DNA of 64,000 bases from Medicago truncatula (GCF_003473485.1 NC_053042.1:51485762-51549761); one strand, 5' to 3'. Numbered from the stretch's first letter, positions 32,720-44,212 are shown. Notes: a model not told the origin generated them from the letters alone. A program made the numbers and translations.

Positions 32720-35145
32720 ATGAATAACTTCAACACAAAACTTATCTTCTTCTTCTTTGGGCTTGTCTCCTCAAGTTTGTTTCATATTTCAATAGCTTCT
32801 ATTGTTTCAACAGGTGACTTCAATAAGGATTTCTTTGTGATATGGTCACCCAACCATGTAAACACATCTGATGATGGAAAGACGAGAAGCTTGAAACTTG
32901 ATCAAGAATCTGGTATTATGAATGTATCTTTATAATGTATCTTAACTACGTGCCTACAATATCTGAGTACCAACACTTTAGATCAAAGGCGGATTCCGTG
33001 ACACTGACACCAATACATATCATTACATTCAATTATTCCATTTTTTTAAAATTATTATCATTTATCAGTGTCTTGTCCGGTGTGAATTCAGATTCCCGGC
33101 AGGGATCGTGCATTCACACATTCAGGACATCTCGTTGACTGTCTGATCTTGATTGTATGGTCCAAAAAATGCAGATTTTAATTTTATAGTTCAAAATACT
33201 GAGCTTGAATCTCATCTGTCTGATCCTGATCAAGTGGCCGCTGATGTCCCGATTTTGAATCTCCGGCTCCATCAGGTGTCCATTTTTGTATAAGCCATTG
33301 CCTCATAGAAGTCTTAATTATGATTGGATTATTGCAGGGGCTGGTTTTGCTTCGAACCAAATGTTTTTATTTGGGCAAATTGACATGCAAATCAAACTAG
33401 TACCAGGTGATTCTGCAGGCACAGTCCTAGCCTTCTATGTAAGCAATAACCATTTACTTTTATTTTCTGTTTGTTTTTGGATTATAAATGAAAGTATATA
33501 TATACAAAATTAATTTGGCATTATGTTACAGCTAACCTCTGATCAGCCAAATAGAGATGAAATAGACTTGGAGTTTCTTGGAAACGTCTCCGGACAGCCA
33601 TATATTCTTCAAACAAATATTTATGCAGATGGATTCGACAATCGAGAGGAAAGGATTTTTCTGTGGTTTGATCCCACAAAAGACTTCCATACTTATTCTG
33701 TCTTGTGGAATCTGCACCAGATTGTGTAAGAATCTCTTTATATATTTTATGAACCAACTACTTATCAACAACAAGAAGCATGAAAGTTGTGCACCCAAAC
33801 TTTCTCCTCCTTCAACAATTTATAGACTATTAATACGTAACACATTTTAAGGCTTTAATAAAGAAAAACACATTTTAAAACATTAAGCAAAGTAATAACT
33901 TCACAATGAGATTTCCATTTCAATTTTTTCTTATTATTTGTTATTCAACAAATAAAATAGGTTTACGATATGAAACATATTGTATTTGTTGAATAACAAA
34001 TAACAAGAAAAAATTGAAATGAAAATTTCATTGTGAAGTTATTACTTTACTTAGTGTTTTAAAATGTGTTTTTCTTTATTACAGCCTCAAAATATGTTAC
34101 GTATTAATAGTTTATAAATTATTGAACTAAGAGAAAGTTTGGTTGAACAACTTTCATGCTTCATAGTTGTTGATGAGTAGTTGGTTCATAAAATCGTACT
34201 CTTCAACCCTCTGCACTTGTTTAATTTGTTGCTAGAATATCCCATTTAGTGATAACTTGATCAATTGATGAATAATGAATACAAAAGACTCGACTTATAC
34301 ATGAGTCCATATGAAAATGACGAAGAAAACAAGGATAACTAACCTAACTAACTATTAACCAACTTTATCTCTAATCTAATTTGCGGTAGAAGTATATCTT
34401 TAATAAATTATATAGATCGAAAAATAGTTTGATGAAATCAACGCACATATTTCTATATATAAAGAAGGTTGAGAAGTTGGGAGAGGTAACGTGACTCTTA
34501 CTAGAAAAATAATCAATCTTCTATTTTAGAGTCACATATAATTTGAGCAGTAGCTAAACCTCGTATAAAATCATATATTTCGTTTTAAGTTGTGATTAGT
34601 CTTGTAGAAGGTCAAAAGCTAATTACAGAGATCAACTTAAAAATTGAAAATATAAATTTTCAAATTAAATGATTTTCTCTCCATCAAGTTTTCTAAATAA
34701 GATACATAGTTGATGTGAAGATAACAATATTACCTTATGCAGGTTCATGGTTGATACGATTCCAATAAGAGTGTATAGAAACCATGCAGACAAAGGAGTA
34801 GCATTTCCTAGATGGCAACCAATGAGTCTAAAAGCAACCCTTTGGAATGGTGATAGTTGGGCCACAAGAGGTGGCCAAGATAAAATTGATTGGAAAAATG
34901 GACCTTTCATAGCTTCATTCAGAAATTATAAAATTGATGCTTGTGTGTGGAAAGGGAACCCTAGGTTTTGTAGAGCAGCAAGTTCTACTAATTGGTGGAA
35001 CCAATTCAACTTTAGCTCACTAACATCCATACAAAGGAGGTGGTTCAAATGGGTTAGGAAATACCACATGATTTATGACTATTGCCAAGATAATGAGAGG
35101 TTCCAAAACAATCTTCCTAAGGAATGTTCTCTTCCAAAGTATTGA
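32720..35145 (+). CDS. XTH: Xyloglucan endotransglucosylase/hydrolase
   Basis: Four exons, 32720-32912, 33338-33438, 33532-33725 and 34743-35145, all with GT-AG introns, splice in frame to 296 residues, the normal XTH length. Residues 1-26 are a signal peptide. The GH16 catalytic motif [10 protein letters not shown] is at residues 107-116: E108 is the expected nucleophile, E112 the acid/base, and the N116-V-S glycosylation site follows directly, as usual. The C-terminal XTH extension has its conserved cysteines ([30 protein letters not shown]). The enzyme cuts and rejoins xyloglucan chains in the cell wall. Family forms usually have His, Trp or Arg before the motif; here it is Arg. An upstream ATG at 32713 opens a 5-codon frame overlapping the start. 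Intron 3 (1017 bp) carries a large inverted repeat. Confidence 0.93.
33744..34194. mobile_element. 451-bp near-perfect inverted repeat in XTH intron 3 (probable MITE)
   Basis: Two arms of about 210 bp face each other around a ~27-bp spacer near 33956-33982. The outer ends are 'attttatgaaccaactact' on the left and its near complement ending 'ggttcataaaat' on the right. Arms differ by scattered substitutions. I could not assign a target duplication. The whole structure is transcribed as intron, so it would fold into a long hairpin. Confidence 0.85.
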
Positions 35146-35149
35146 CCAC

Positions 35150-35756
35150 AGAAGATGATTACTTCGGTTTATAATTTCCCTCTTGCTTTCGTTTACTTTT
35201 ATTTCAAATAAGATAAATGTTAAAGTTTTTCACAAGTTAAATGATAAAAAGTTAAAAATAGTCTTGTTCGAGAACTCACACACACTAAACTTGTTTGACA
35301 ACTTCATATTAGATACATGATAGATATGATATAGACTGGATAAGGATAATATATGATAAAGATAAAATAACACTTTTTTTCATTCTCATTAGATGCATCT
35401 CGAAGCAAGTTTCATGACGTTGAAGAGTGAACTTAACAACTAAGTGACCGTTTGAGAAATTGGAATAAATTTTATCAAGACCCGTCCTGATCTAATCGGA
35501 TGCCCTGCTTTAATATTAAAAAATCAAATACCTAACTTGATCCTTTAAGTTTCACGTTTGTTTCAGAAAGGTCTTTAAGTTTTTAAGGTTTCAGATAGGT
35601 CCTTTAAGTTTCAAGTTTGTTTCGATATGTCCTTTCTGTCAACATCCGTTAAGCCAAAGTTGTTCTATCCATTAAGTCAAAGCTGATATGTCCGATAAGT
35701 GAGTGGAGTGGTTCTCTCTGACACTTGACATCAATTTTTTCCCCAACCAGATCAAC
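35150..35756. other. Intergenic between XTH and the first MADS block
   Basis: No gene. At about 35530-35640 the phrase 'ggtcctttaagtttca' recurs with variation (three times), resembling the edge of a repeat element of the 'ggtcc' palindromic kind, without a visible partner arm. Confidence 0.4.
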
Positions 35757-36602
35757 TTTATCCTCTTCAATGCAAATCATTTAATAAATAATTTTGACTA
35801 GTTTAAGTATAAATCGCAAGCCTTTAACGGAGACATATGGTAATTTTAAAAGGTACATATGTATGTTAAAGTTGTTTGCAGATAAGAGTTTAGATTAACG
35901 GAGACGCACCTCATAGAAAATCACAAAAAGAACCGCTAGCCTCAATGATAATTTACAATAAAGCTTACATATAGAGAAGCCTTTAACGTTGATTTAAATT
36001 TTTTAATTCCATGCATCATCATAATGCTAAAATTACCAACGAGAGGTTTGGTATAACGGAAGAAATTAAATTAGCACATCGCGGCAGCTAAAAGATGTAT
36101 CCACATTTGTGTCTAACATACTTCGAATAGGATTATCTTCAATGGATATAAATTGTGGAAGACAAAAAAATATGTAAATTATTCAATAAATTTTAATTGA
36201 TTTTAGCACAAATACTAATTGTTATCCTCTAACTCACTTTTTCAACACTTGATCATGATTTTGAAATTCCCAACTGATGATTAAAAAATGATGAGGAAAC
36301 AAAACATTCATATTAGACTTAAAAAGATTAATTTTTTTGAAGGGATATGGAAATATAGATAAATAAGATGCCCTTTATTCGAAAAATAAATAATACAAAA
36401 CAAGTACAATTTCAACTTACAACTAGATAACAAAGACAATGAGTGACCCAATAACACTAAGATTTAGTCCTAACCAAGTCACATACATGAAACTAGGTTA
36501 AGCATGTGTGCTTCAATTGAAATTAATTTAAAAACAGCATAACACATAAAAACACAAAAATAAATTAACACGGGCATATTAAAGTGGATCCAAGGGCTCG
36601 GA

Positions 36603-37317
36603 TCAAAAGAATCTGAAGGGTCCATATCCGCCTCCTCCCCTCACATTGTTGAACCCAAACAAATGAGGTTGCAACATGGGGTTTTGAAAAAACTGTGTTG
36701 GAAACATTTGAGTTTGCGGAGGATTTGATTGATGATCGAGAGGCATGTTAAAGGATGAACCATTTCCAACAAAAAATGGAAAGATTTGAGTAGGAGCACT
36801 CTGGATTACAAGCCTATCAGCATGATATGCAACAAGTTTCGAAAGCGCCTCCAAAGCCTTTTTGAAAAATTCAAGTTGGTCCCTACTCATCCCATTAACA
36901 GGACCAGCCCACCAAAATTGAGTCTCGGTAGCTTTGCGCAAGTGTCTCAGCTCTTCAGCACGTTTCTTCTCGTTGTGCAGTAGTTGATTGATCTGAGTCA
37001 ACTGACTATTGAGCCCGCGCACGTTGGACCTACGATGAGCCTTAATGAATTGCATGGTACCATTGTTTTTGGGTGGGACTTGAGAGAGATAACGATCTAT
37101 GAGCGTATCAACATTGGGTTGGCCAAATGAAAATACCTTCTCTCCAGGTGAGAAAACAACGAGAGCAACATCTGCACCACAGATGGTACAAAGCTCACTA
37201 GCTTTCTTGAAGAGCCCACTACGGCGCTTCGAGAAAGTCACTTGCAAGTTGCTCTCGTTGCTCATTTTTTTTCATCTCAATCTTTTGGAAACCTCGGCTT
37301 TTCCTTCCACTCGACAT
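36603..37317 (-). pseudogene. Type I MADS-box gene, frameshifted copy (AGL62-like)
   Basis: Without the shift this would be a 237-residue protein like its two sisters at 41245 and 51355. The T-tract at 37265-37272 has eight T where both sisters have seven, so from the first ATG (37317) the frame is lost after IEMKK. A second ATG at 37265 restores the frame for 220 residues, starting MSNESNLQVTFSKRR, but that lacks the first 17 residues, including part of the DNA-contacting N-terminal arm. In addition the conserved GRQKIE reads GFQKIE. Promoter and downstream sequence are preserved. Either it is a young pseudogene, or a truncated protein is made from the inner ATG, or one base was miscalled in assembly. 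The C-terminal half (EFFKKALEALSKLVAYHAD, Asn/Pro/Gln-rich tail) is intact. Confidence 0.82.
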
Positions 37318-37412
37318 GGTTGAAGCATAAAAAGAGAGAAAAGAAAAGGGTGGGTGAGTGTGTTTGTAAATTTAGACTAAGAAATGGTATATTGGAATTG
37401 GGCGTGAAGGAG

Positions 37413-37422
37413 TTATTTTATA
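37413..37422 (-). promoter_or_regulatory. TATA box shared by the MADS copies (copy 1)
   Basis: On the minus strand this reads TATAAAATAA, about 96 bp upstream of the start codon. The same motif in the same position is kept at 42055-42064 and 52164-52173. Confidence 0.6.
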
Positions 37423-38028
37423 GTCAAATTTTGTGAGTATATTTCCGCTTAAATTTTGTGAATATATTTTCAAGACGCGATTCTTTTTCAAACGTTGTGA
37501 CTTTTCATTACAATAAAATATTTACTGGATTGAGAGATTTTCAACAAATCTCTTTTTACATGGCTTATATGGAAGATAATTCATTGTTTAAAAAAAATTG
37601 CCCTTTAAAAATGGTGATGTTCTGCATAGTTGAATAATCCATTGTAGTTTGTCGTTTTGTAAGTGACGTAATAATAAAAAAAAAAAGCAATATACTAAGT
37701 GATGCGATAAATATAAATTGTCGAACATTTAAAATTATTATTTAAGTTTTTAAAATAAAAATGTTTCGCGAGATAAAAAATATTATATAGTTATTATGAA
37801 TTTTCTAAAAAATGAATACAAATCGTCTAATTTTTAATATCAATTCATCGGCCAACTGTAACATACGAATCGTGATTATTTATTTTTTTTGTTATATTTT
37901 TTAAAATGGAAAAATTATTATTGATATCACATGAGATTCGAACGACAAAAGGACAAATAATAACCCAAAAAAAGACCACTATTACTTTATTGAAGGTAAT
38001 GCGCAGTAGATGAGTAAAAAAAATAATA

Positions 38029-38193
38029 CTTAATTACACTTTTGGTCCTCGTGTTTTGGTCTACTCACGAAAATGGTCATGCCCTTTTAAAATATAACAA
38101 AAATGATAATTAAAGGACAATTTTGTTCTGTTTTAAAAGGGCATGACCATTTTCGTGAGTAGGCCAAAACAAGGAGATCAAAAGTGTATTAAG
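38029..38193. mobile_element. Small palindromic MITE, present in block 1 only
   Basis: A 165-bp element with terminal inverted repeats of about 60 bp: left 'cttaattacacttttggtcc', right end the near complement '...agtgtattaag'. The core phrase 'acgaaaatggtcatgccctt' is kept in both arms. In block 2 the aligned place (about 42785-42805) is uninterrupted A-rich sequence, which shows the insertion is younger than the duplication. Confidence 0.8.
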
Positions 38194-38399
38194 CCAAAAT
38201 TTAAAATCAACAAAATTAAGAAGATCGCCATGTAGATAATCGGTACTAAAGGTTTCTCCAACAATATATGAGATATGAACAAAATGGTAAGGGGACCTAG
38301 TGATATTCATGCTTGGTAGATAGTAAACCTTAGTGTTATACTGAAAGTTGAGTTTGAAATTGTGTATAGTAGTTCTATAACTACCCCCAATCGACCCTT

Positions 38400-38695
38400 T
38401 TATAAACATGGACCGTCGATATTATATTAAGGGCTTGTCGTCCCTCAATAAAGGCTTGCCGACCCTTCGGGGGCGCCTTTGGCCTTAGAAGGCGAAAACT
38501 TCCTTTCCCAGCTTTTAGAAACTTCTAGAACGCTCGCCTGCTATTTTGGAGCCGAAGTCAATTAGGGCCCAAGACATTAAAATATAAGCCCAAATAGACT
38601 ATAAATATCCCTCTTGAGAGCATTATCAAGGCATGACCTAAACAGATATTAAACTCTAGTTTTAGATGTTGTGCTCACCGCCACTACAGTTGGTA
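38400..38695. repeat. Dispersed LTR-like repeat, copy 1
   Basis: Contains 'ggcttgccgacccttcgggg', 'ggccttagaaggcg', 'actataaatatccctcttga' and 'caaggcatgacctaaa'. Further copies are at about 43040-43277 and 45276-45525. The TATA-like motif and the GC-rich phrases suggest part of an LTR, but no complete element or matching partner LTR is seen. Confidence 0.55.
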
Positions 38696-38699
38696 CCAC

Positions 38700-39940
38700 C
38701 GTAGGGCCTCGGTAAAACTAACCTAGTTTGCACTCATAAAACAAAAACCCCTTAGGCTGTCTCCAAATGTTAGCTCCGAAAAATAATTTCCAACAATGAC
38801 GGATCTTCATAGGAGGCCATGGTAGTCATGGCTCCCCCTATATATATTATATTAAGTGTAATATATTAAAATATTTGACTGTGTCGTAGTGGAAAAAAAA
38901 TATGTATTGCAACATGAGGTCGCGAATTCTAGTCCTACTAGCTTGCTCTTCTTTTTTTTTCTACATTTTTAATTTTTTTTCCCAACAAGGGTCTTGCAAA
39001 GACTTAAACTGATGCTCATTAGGTAGCACTCAGGCACAGTGGACTGCTAAACCACATAACGATATGTGTCAATTAAATGAAACAACTTAACTATATATTC
39101 TACGAATATTTGACACCCCCAACAAAATAATTCAATAGCCGCCATTGATCCTCAAACCTCAAGTTTCATCTCTCAACCACGCATCTGATGTTGTATTCAG
39201 CTAGAAGGATTTCGTTGAAACCAACAACACCAAAGTTCCTCATTCTGCGTTATGAATTCGATCACATCCGAATGAATTTTTCAATCAGGCTTTGCGTTCC
39301 TTTATTATTTAATTATGCATATATTTCTCCCTTGGAATCAGGGATGGATTTACCACCCAGCTAGCATGGGCACACACCCGGGCTCAACCCCTACTCAGGG
39401 GCGGATCTCTTTGAGGACCTATGGAAGCCATGGCATTTCCAAGTTTGCTATATATATCATATTGGGCATAAATGTTCAATATATTCCCTCGGTTGCAGTG
39501 GTATTGACATTTCCAAGTTTGCTATATATATCATATTGGGCATAAATGTTCAATATATTCCCTCGGTTGCAGTGGTATGGCGACCATACCTTTAGCTTGA
39601 AGTCTCTAGTTCAACTCCTTTTGCCTCTAACTTTTATTATTTCTCCTGTATTTTTTACATTAATTAACACTATAGTAAAAATTTATGTAACTAAATCCGC
39701 TTGTCATTGTCAAATGGTTGTCACAATATGTTTTTCACCTTTACCTACGATTTTTTCCGTAGGTAAAACTTATCATTGTTTTATTTTGCCAAAGCTCTAT
39801 AAAATTTCTGGTTCTGCCACTGCTTGGAATAGAATCAAAGTATAAAACAAGATTAGTGAGTTGTGCACCAACTGTGTTCGTAATTGAATTGTCGCCTTTT
39901 TCACTATTTGTTCTATTTTCTTGTCAAACCGTCTTTAATT
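38700..39940. other. Repeat-rich interval absent from block 2
   Basis: Sequence between the LTR-like repeat and the point where similarity to block 2 resumes (about 39857). It holds repeat-like phrases such as 'gacggatcttcataggaggc' and 'ggggcggatctctttgagga'. A 74-bp unit is directly repeated at 39434-39581. No gene is supported. Confidence 0.5.
39434..39581. repeat. 74-bp tandem duplication
   Basis: The unit 'catttccaagtttgctatat...' through 'ttgcagtggtat' occurs twice in succession with almost no change. Confidence 0.8.
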
Positions 39941-39949
39941 TAAAATTAA

Positions 39950-40334
39950 GGCTTAAATATGGAAATGATCCCTGTAAATATACGGCATTTTGGATTTAGT
40001 CCCTATAAAAATATTTTTTTGTTTTAGTCCCTGCAAATATAGAATATTTGGTTTTGGTCCTTGGTATTTTCTTTTAATCCTTGTAAAATCATTTCATATT
40101 GAAATTGGTCCCTATAATATTCATTTTAGTCCTCATTTTGAGAAACTAAAATCAAATATTCTACATATTACAAGGACCAAATTCAATATGAATCAATTTT
40201 ACAAGGACTAAAACAAAATATCAAGGACCAAAACCAATTTTTTTATATTTGCAGGGACTAAAACAAAAACAAAAATTACAGGAACTAAAACCAAAATGTC
40301 AGATATTTGCAGGGACAATTTTCATATTTAAACC
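39950..40334. mobile_element. Mutator-like palindromic MITE with 9-bp target duplication
   Basis: A 385-bp element with inverted ends 'ggcttaaatatggaaatgat' and '...catatttaaacc', flanked by TAAAATTAA at 39941-39949 and 40335-40343. The internal 'agtccctgcaaata'-type repeats are shared with the 30297 element. Block 2 (about 43355) has a single uninterrupted sequence here, the empty site. Confidence 0.85.
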
Positions 40335-41244
40335 TAAAATTAATTAATAGATTGAAGCAATAATTTAATTGAGTATTCTAGCCGCAATTTTTTTTTTAAG
40401 GAGACTAGCCGCATATTTGTTAACTAACCATTAAATTCATTGTTATTTGTCAAAAAAAAATTAAATTCATTGTTATTATTCGGCCGATGTGTTTCAAAAA
40501 AAACCATTACAATCGTTTCATATTAAATCATTCTATAATTGGTTGCTGCAATGTTCATTACGGTTATGTAACTTTGTCAGCCTCAACGAAAATTTACAAT
40601 GAAGCTTATATATAGTGAAGCCTTTAACAATGATTTAAATTTTGTAATTACATGCAGCATCATAATGCTAAAGTTAATAACAAGAGGTTTGGTCTAACGG
40701 AAGAAATTAAATTAGCACATCGTGGCAGCTAAAAAATGTATCCACATTTGTGTCTAACATACCTCGAATAGAATTATCTTTAATGGAAATAAATTGTGGA
40801 AAACCCAAAAATATTTAAATTATCCCATAACTTTTAATTGATTTTAGCACAAATACCAATTGTTATCTTTGACCCACTTTTTTACACTTGATCATGATTT
40901 TGAACTCCCAACTGATGATTAAAAAATGATGAGGGAATGAAACAGATTCATATTGGACTTCAAAAGATTAATGAAAATTTTAAAGCGATATGGAAATATA
41001 GCTAAATAAGATGCCCTTTATTCAAATAATAAATAATACAACACAAATACAAGTACAATTTCAACTTCAAACTAGATAACAAAGACAACGAAAGACACAA
41101 TAACACTAAGACTCAGTCCTAACCAAGTCACATACATGAAACTAGGTTAAGCATGTGTGCTTGAAATTAATTTAAAACAACATGAAAAATAAAAACACAA
41201 AAATAATTAACACGGACATCTTAAGATGGATCTAAGGGCTCGTA

Positions 41245-41958
41245 TCAAAAGAATCCAGAGGGTCCATATCCACCCCTTCCCCCCATATTGTTGAAGCCAA
41301 ACAACTGAGGTTGCAACATAGGATTCTGAAAATACTGTGTTGGAAACATTTGAGTTTGCGGAGGATTTGGTTGATGATGGAGAGGCATGTTAGAGGATGA
41401 ACTATTGCCACCAAAAAATTGAATGGTTTGAGTAGGAGCACTCTCGATTACAAGCCTATCAGCATGATGTCCAACAAGTTTCTTGGTCTCCTCCAAAGCC
41501 TTTTTGAAAAATTCAAGTTGGGCTCTATTCATCCCATCAACAGGACCAGCCCACCAAAACTGACTCTCGGTCGCCTTGCGCAAGTTGCTCAGCCCTTCAG
41601 CACGTTTCTTCTCCATGTCCAGTAGCTGGTTGATCTGAGTCAGCTGAGTATTGAGCTCGCGCAAGTTGGCGCTACGGTGAGCCTCAATGAATTGCATGGT
41701 ACCATTGTTTTGGGGTGGGACTCGAGAGAGATAACGATCTATGACCGTATCAACATTGGGTTGGCCAAATGAAAACACCTTCTCTCCAGGTGAGAATACA
41801 ACGAGAGCAACATCTGCACCGCAGAGAGTGCAAAGCTCACTGGCTTTCTTGAAGAGCCCACTACGGCGCTTCGAGAAAGTCACTTGCAAGTTGCTCTCGT
41901 TGCTCATTTTTTTCATCTCAATCTTTTGGCGACCTCGGCTTTTCCTTCCACTCGACAT
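41245..41958 (-). CDS. Type I MADS-box transcription factor (AGL62-like)
   Basis: A single-exon 237-residue protein, as is normal for type I (M-alpha) MADS genes. The MADS domain covers residues ~4-65 (GRQKIEMKKMSNESNLQVTF, SKRRSGLFKKASELCTLCGA, then DVALVVFSPGEKVFSFGQP). A helical region at ~90-165 contains LTQINQLLDMEKKRAE and QFWWAGPVDGMNRAQLEFFK, which resembles the dimer-forming part of AGL62/AGL61-type proteins. There is no K-box, and the tail is Asn/Pro/Gln-rich. Relatives control female gametophyte and endosperm development, so a role in reproduction is expected but not shown here. It is intact, with TATA box and upstream DNA shared with the copies at 36603 and 51355. Confidence 0.92.
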   Translation of the reverse strand: MSSGRKSRGRQKIEMKKMSNESNLQVTFSKRRSGLFKKASELCTLCGADVALVVFSPGEKVFSFGQPNVDTVIDRYLSRVPPQNNGTMQFIEAHRSANLRELNTQLTQINQLLDMEKKRAEGLSNLRKATESQFWWAGPVDGMNRAQLEFFKKALEETKKLVGHHADRLVIESAPTQTIQFFGGNSSSSNMPLHHQPNPPQTQMFPTQYFQNPMLQPQLFGFNNMGGRGGYGPSGFF

Positions 41959-42054
41959 GGTTGAATCACAAATATGAGAGAAAAGAAAAGGGTGGGTGAC
42001 TGTGTTTGTAAATTTAGACTAAGAAATGGTACATTGGAATTGGGCGTGAAGGAG

Positions 42055-42064
42055 TTATTTTATA
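42055..42064 (-). promoter_or_regulatory. TATA box of MADS copy 2
   Basis: TATAAAATAA on the minus strand, about 97 bp upstream of the start codon, the same as in the other two copies. Confidence 0.6.
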
Positions 42065-43039
42065 GACAAATTTTGTGAATATATCTCCGCTCAAATTTTG
42101 TGAATATATTTTCAAGACGCGGTTCTTTTTCAAACGTTGTGACTTTTCATTACAATAAAATATTTACTAGATTGGGAGATTATCAACAAATCTCTTTTTA
42201 CAGACTTATATGGAAGATAATTCATTGTTAAAAAAATTGTTCTTTTTCCAATTTATACACATCTTTGCTTATTGAGCAATTGTTAGATAAATTGTACCTG
42301 GATAAGTCCAAGAATTTGTAATAATTATGTTCATATTATTTTTTATATTTTAAAATTAAAAAAAAAAGTCTAGTACAATGTTAAGAATGGTAAGTTCCAC
42401 ATAGTTGAAGTATCCATTTTAGTCTGTCTTTTTTTACTTGACGTAAAAATAAAAAGGCATTATATTAAGTGATGCAATAAATATGAATTGTCGAACATCT
42501 AAAATTATTATTGAAGTTTATAAAATAAAAATGTTTCGCGTGATGGAAAAATATTATATAGTTATTATGAATTTTCTAAAAAATGAATTCAAATCATTTA
42601 ATTTTTAATGTCAAATCATCGGCCAACTGTAACATGCGAATCGTGATTATTATTTATTTGTTATAATTTTTAAAATGGAAAAAATATTATTGATATCGCA
42701 TGAGATTCGAACGACAAAAGGACAAAAAATAACCCAGAAAAAAACCAATATTAGGTTATTGAAGGTAATTCGCGATAGAAGAGTAAAAAAAAAATTAAAA
42801 CAACAAAATTCAGAAAATCACCAAGTAGATAATCAGTTTCAAAGGTTCCTCAAACAATATACGATATATGAAGAAAAAAAATGGTAAGGGGACCTAGTGA
42901 TATTCATGCTTGGTAAATATTGATTGAGTTTGGAATTGTGTCTAGTAATTCTATAACTACGCCATTGTCAACACATTACAAAGTTGGGGTAAGTTTTCAT
43001 TCAACCCCAATCAACCTTTTTATAGGCATGGACCGCCAA

Positions 43040-43277
43040 TATTATATTAAGGGCTTGTCGTCCCTCAATAAAGGCTTGCCGACCCTTCGGGGAGCACATT
43101 TGGCCTTAGAGGGCTAAACCACCTTTCCCGGCTTCTAGAAACTTCTAGAACGCCTGCCTGCTATCTTGGGGCCTAAGTTACTTAGGGGCAGACACGAAGA
43201 TATAAGTTCAAATAGGCTATAAACCCCTCTTGAGAACATTATCAAGGCATGACCTAAATATATATTAAACTCTGAGT
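43040..43277. repeat. Dispersed LTR-like repeat, copy 2
   Basis: The same phrases as copy 1 ('ggcttgccgacccttcgggg', 'caaggcatgacctaaa'), but cut off at 'aaactc', where copies 1 and 3 continue with 'tagttttagat'. The early end suggests a deletion in block 2. Confidence 0.6.
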
Positions 43278-44212
43278 TGTGATCCAACTGCGTTCGTAAT
43301 TGAATTGTCACCTTTTTCACTTTTGTTCTATTTTCTTGTCGAACTGTCTCTAATTGGAATTAATTAATAGATAGAAGCACTAATTTAATTGAGTATTATA
43401 CCAGACTGCATAATTGTTAACTAAATCCATTAAAGTCATTGCTATTATTCGGCCGGTGTGTTTCAACAAAAACCATTTCAATTGTTTCATATTAAAATCA
43501 TTCCGTAATTGGTTGTTGCAATGGTCATTACGGTTATTTAACTTTGGTTTGTGCATTCATAACATTTTGAGGTTAAAATTAGATTAGAAAATAAGATAGC
43601 GGGAGATCTATTTTGATGTTAAGAGAATTAAGTGGGCGAGTTGGTTCAAATTTAATATAAGAGGAGTAGAAAATAAGACAGCACACAAGTTAGTCCCAAA
43701 TTAAGAGAAGGATTATGAAATAAAAGAATGAAGCGGTCGAATTAGTTTCGATGTAGTAGGAGAATAAAGAAGGAATAGGAAGAAGAGTCGAAAATATGGG
43801 TGAGTTGGTAGAGGAATGACAAATAGTCGTCAGTTTCAACTAAAGTATGATTAAATATGATTAAGACTCCTTTCTTTATGATACTAATTACTTTGGAAGT
43901 GTGGAAGTATTGTTATATTTCAGATAATTAAGTTTGGGATGCAAACAAGCCCACCAAGGGCGAGATTAACAAAAGGAGATAACTCATCAAATAGCACGCC
44001 AGAATTTAAATGTGAGAAAGTAAATGCATATGGAAAAAATTATCCCGCCATTAAGAAACTATCCTAATTGACCTTTGAGATTTGTTTTGCTGGTTTTTAA
44101 GGAGGTAACCTACTATTTAAAAATTCTTGCAAAAAAGAACCAGAAGGAAACACCCTTCCAAGAAAGAAATCACCAGTCTGTCATCATGTATCCTCCAAAA
44201 GAAAAGAGTGTC

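Larger units (their letters stand above)
35757..38655. repeat. Duplicated MADS block 1
   Basis: The segment from 'tcctcttcaatgcaaatcat' onward, including the MADS copy, its promoter and upstream DNA, is similar throughout to block 3 (48979-52945). From about 35940 it is also similar to block 2 (40577-43277). Anchors include 'ggtttggtataacggaagaa' downstream of the gene and 'cacatgagattcgaacgaca' upstream. With block 2 the similarity continues past a MITE insertion to about 38655. Confidence 0.85.
40577..43560. repeat. Duplicated MADS block 2
   Basis: Similar to block 1 from 'cagcctcaacgaaaatttac' onward. After the LTR-like repeat is cut off at 'aaactc' (43272) it continues with sequence matching 39857-39940 and 40335-40560 of the block 1 side. 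It therefore lacks both the 38700-39857 interval and the MITE at 39950. Confidence 0.8.
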
